Below, piece by piece: positions 7,555 to 8,328 of a stretch of 8,328 nt of DNA. Position numbers and translations under genes: made by a program. Under the pieces are notes generated by a model, which saw only the letters and a program-made list of their open reading frames with translations, ran no database searches and was not told the origin of the DNA. The stretch lies in the NCBI GenBank assembly GCA_038236965.1, contig JBBRZF010000156.1, positions 1 to 8,328 on the forward strand. Direction: 5' to 3'. Each line of letters opens with the position of its first letter. Position 1 is the stretch's first letter. The stretch is from JBBRZF01 sp038236965 (GTDB lineage: Bacteria; Acidobacteriota; Terriglobia; Terriglobales; Acidobacteriaceae).

Positions 7555-8328
7555 ATGCGCAGCATCTTCACCTCACTCATCTGCATGGCTCTCATCGGCG
7601 CGGCTGTTGCTCAAGCGCCTAAAACACCAACACCACCCGGCGCGACCAAGCCTGCCGTCACCAAGCCGACGGCTACGGATAAGCCGATCAAGGCGCTTCC
7701 CTACACACCCAGTCTCGATGTGAAATCCATGGACCGCACTGCGGACCCTTGCGTCGATTTCTACCAGTACACCTGCGGCGGATGGATGAAGAACAATCCG
7801 ATTCCCACCGACCAGGCGCGTTGGAGTGTTTATGGAAAGATGGCGGAAGATAACCAGCGCTTTCTCTGGGGCATTCTCGATGACCTTTCGAAGAAGACCG
7901 CCGGGCGCAACGCTACGCAGCAGAAGATCGGCGACTACTTTGGCGCATGCATGAATGAGCCGGCGGTCGAAAAGCTGGGCGCATCGCCGTTGAAACCGTA
8001 TCTCGACAGGATCGATGCGCTGAAATCGAAGTCTGAACTTCCAGCGCTGCTTGCTTACCTGCATCTTCGAGAGCAAGGCAGCGGACAGTTCTTCGGCTTC
8101 GGCTCTAACCAGGATTTTGAGAACTCGAGCAACATCATAGCCTTTGCAACCGCAGGCGGACTCAGCCTTCCCGACCGCGATTACTACTTGAAGACCGACC
8201 AGCGGTCGATCGACCTGCGCGCGAAGTATCTGGCGCACGTGGAGCACATGATGCAGTTGCTGGGCGACAAGCCGGAAATGGCGAAAGCCGAAGCAGCGCG
8301 CATCATGGAGATGGAAACGGCGTTGGCA
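7555..8328 (+). CDS. Exported M13-family (neprilysin/PepO-like) zinc metallopeptidase, 3' end outside the window
   Basis: The first 258 codons of a gene that runs off the right edge. Residues 1-19 form a signal peptide (short basic start, hydrophobic core, AVA then Q), so the enzyme is probably periplasmic or secreted. Cys10 does not sit in a good lipobox. Residues 22-46 are a Pro/Thr/Lys-rich linker. The M13 N-terminal domain then starts with the hallmark PCVDFYQYTCGGW at 65-77, including the paired cysteines 66 and 74 seen in the family. GLSLPDRDYYL at 202-212 is a second hallmark. M13 enzymes usually have about 650-750 residues, with the zinc site HExxH and a downstream Glu in the C-terminal half. 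Those residues lie beyond the window, so catalytic activity cannot be judged. M13 enzymes typically cleave peptides rather than large folded proteins. The preceding 200-base gap and likely own promoter suggest separate transcription from the Omp85-TamB pair. Confidence 0.93.
   Translation, partial: MRSIFTSLICMALIGAAVAQAPKTPTPPGATKPAVTKPTATDKPIKALPYTPSLDVKSMDRTADPCVDFYQYTCGGWMKNNPIPTDQARWSVYGKMAEDNQRFLWGILDDLSKKTAGRNATQQKIGDYFGACMNEPAVEKLGASPLKPYLDRIDALKSKSELPALLAYLHLREQGSGQFFGFGSNQDFENSSNIIAFATAGGLSLPDRDYYLKTDQRSIDLRAKYLAHVEHMMQLLGDKPEMAKAEAARIMEMETALA

Overview
The window holds an envelope-biogenesis locus of a Gram-negative (diderm) bacterium, all on the + strand. It has two complete genes and the start of a third. 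The first is an Omp85-family outer-membrane protein (BamA/TamA type, ending 3299). The second is a TamB-type inner-membrane-anchored protein (3296-7354) whose start overlaps the stop of the first. After a gap of 200 bases comes the N-terminal part of an exported M13-family (neprilysin/PepO-like) zinc metallopeptidase (7555 to the right edge). The GC-rich coding sequence, the Omp85-TamB pairing and a secreted M13 peptidase fit the Acidobacteriota, probably Terriglobia. That assignment is inference from gene content and protein style; there is no rRNA or other direct taxonomic marker here.

Layout: 1-305 is a leader with no convincing gene. It contains an AT-rich block near 15-31, a small hairpin at 194-211 and a purine-rich Shine-Dalgarno-like stretch at 232-239. 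306-3299 (possibly from a GTG at 240) encodes a signal peptide, seven POTRA-like repeats and a C-terminal beta-barrel. 3296-7354 encodes a cytoplasmic proline-rich tail, one membrane anchor, a long periplasmic beta-rich body and a C-terminal DUF490/TamB domain. 7355-7554 is intergenic, with no convincing terminator but a plausible weak promoter and a good ribosome binding site for the next gene. 7555-8328 is the metallopeptidase, cut off before its zinc site.

How they work together: known TAM systems pair an outer-membrane Omp85 protein (TamA) with a periplasm-spanning TamB that bridges inner and outer membranes. TAM assists outer-membrane protein assembly, and TamB-like proteins are also implicated in phospholipid transport to the outer membrane. 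The TTGA start/stop overlap, with its own Shine-Dalgarno, suggests that the two proteins are made together by translational coupling. The seven POTRA-like repeats are more than the three of E. coli TamA or the five of E. coli BamA, and are the most interesting feature seen. The metallopeptidase looks independently transcribed, and a functional link to the TAM pair is not shown by the sequence. I see no CRISPR, insertion sequence, tRNA, rRNA or obviously undescribed system.
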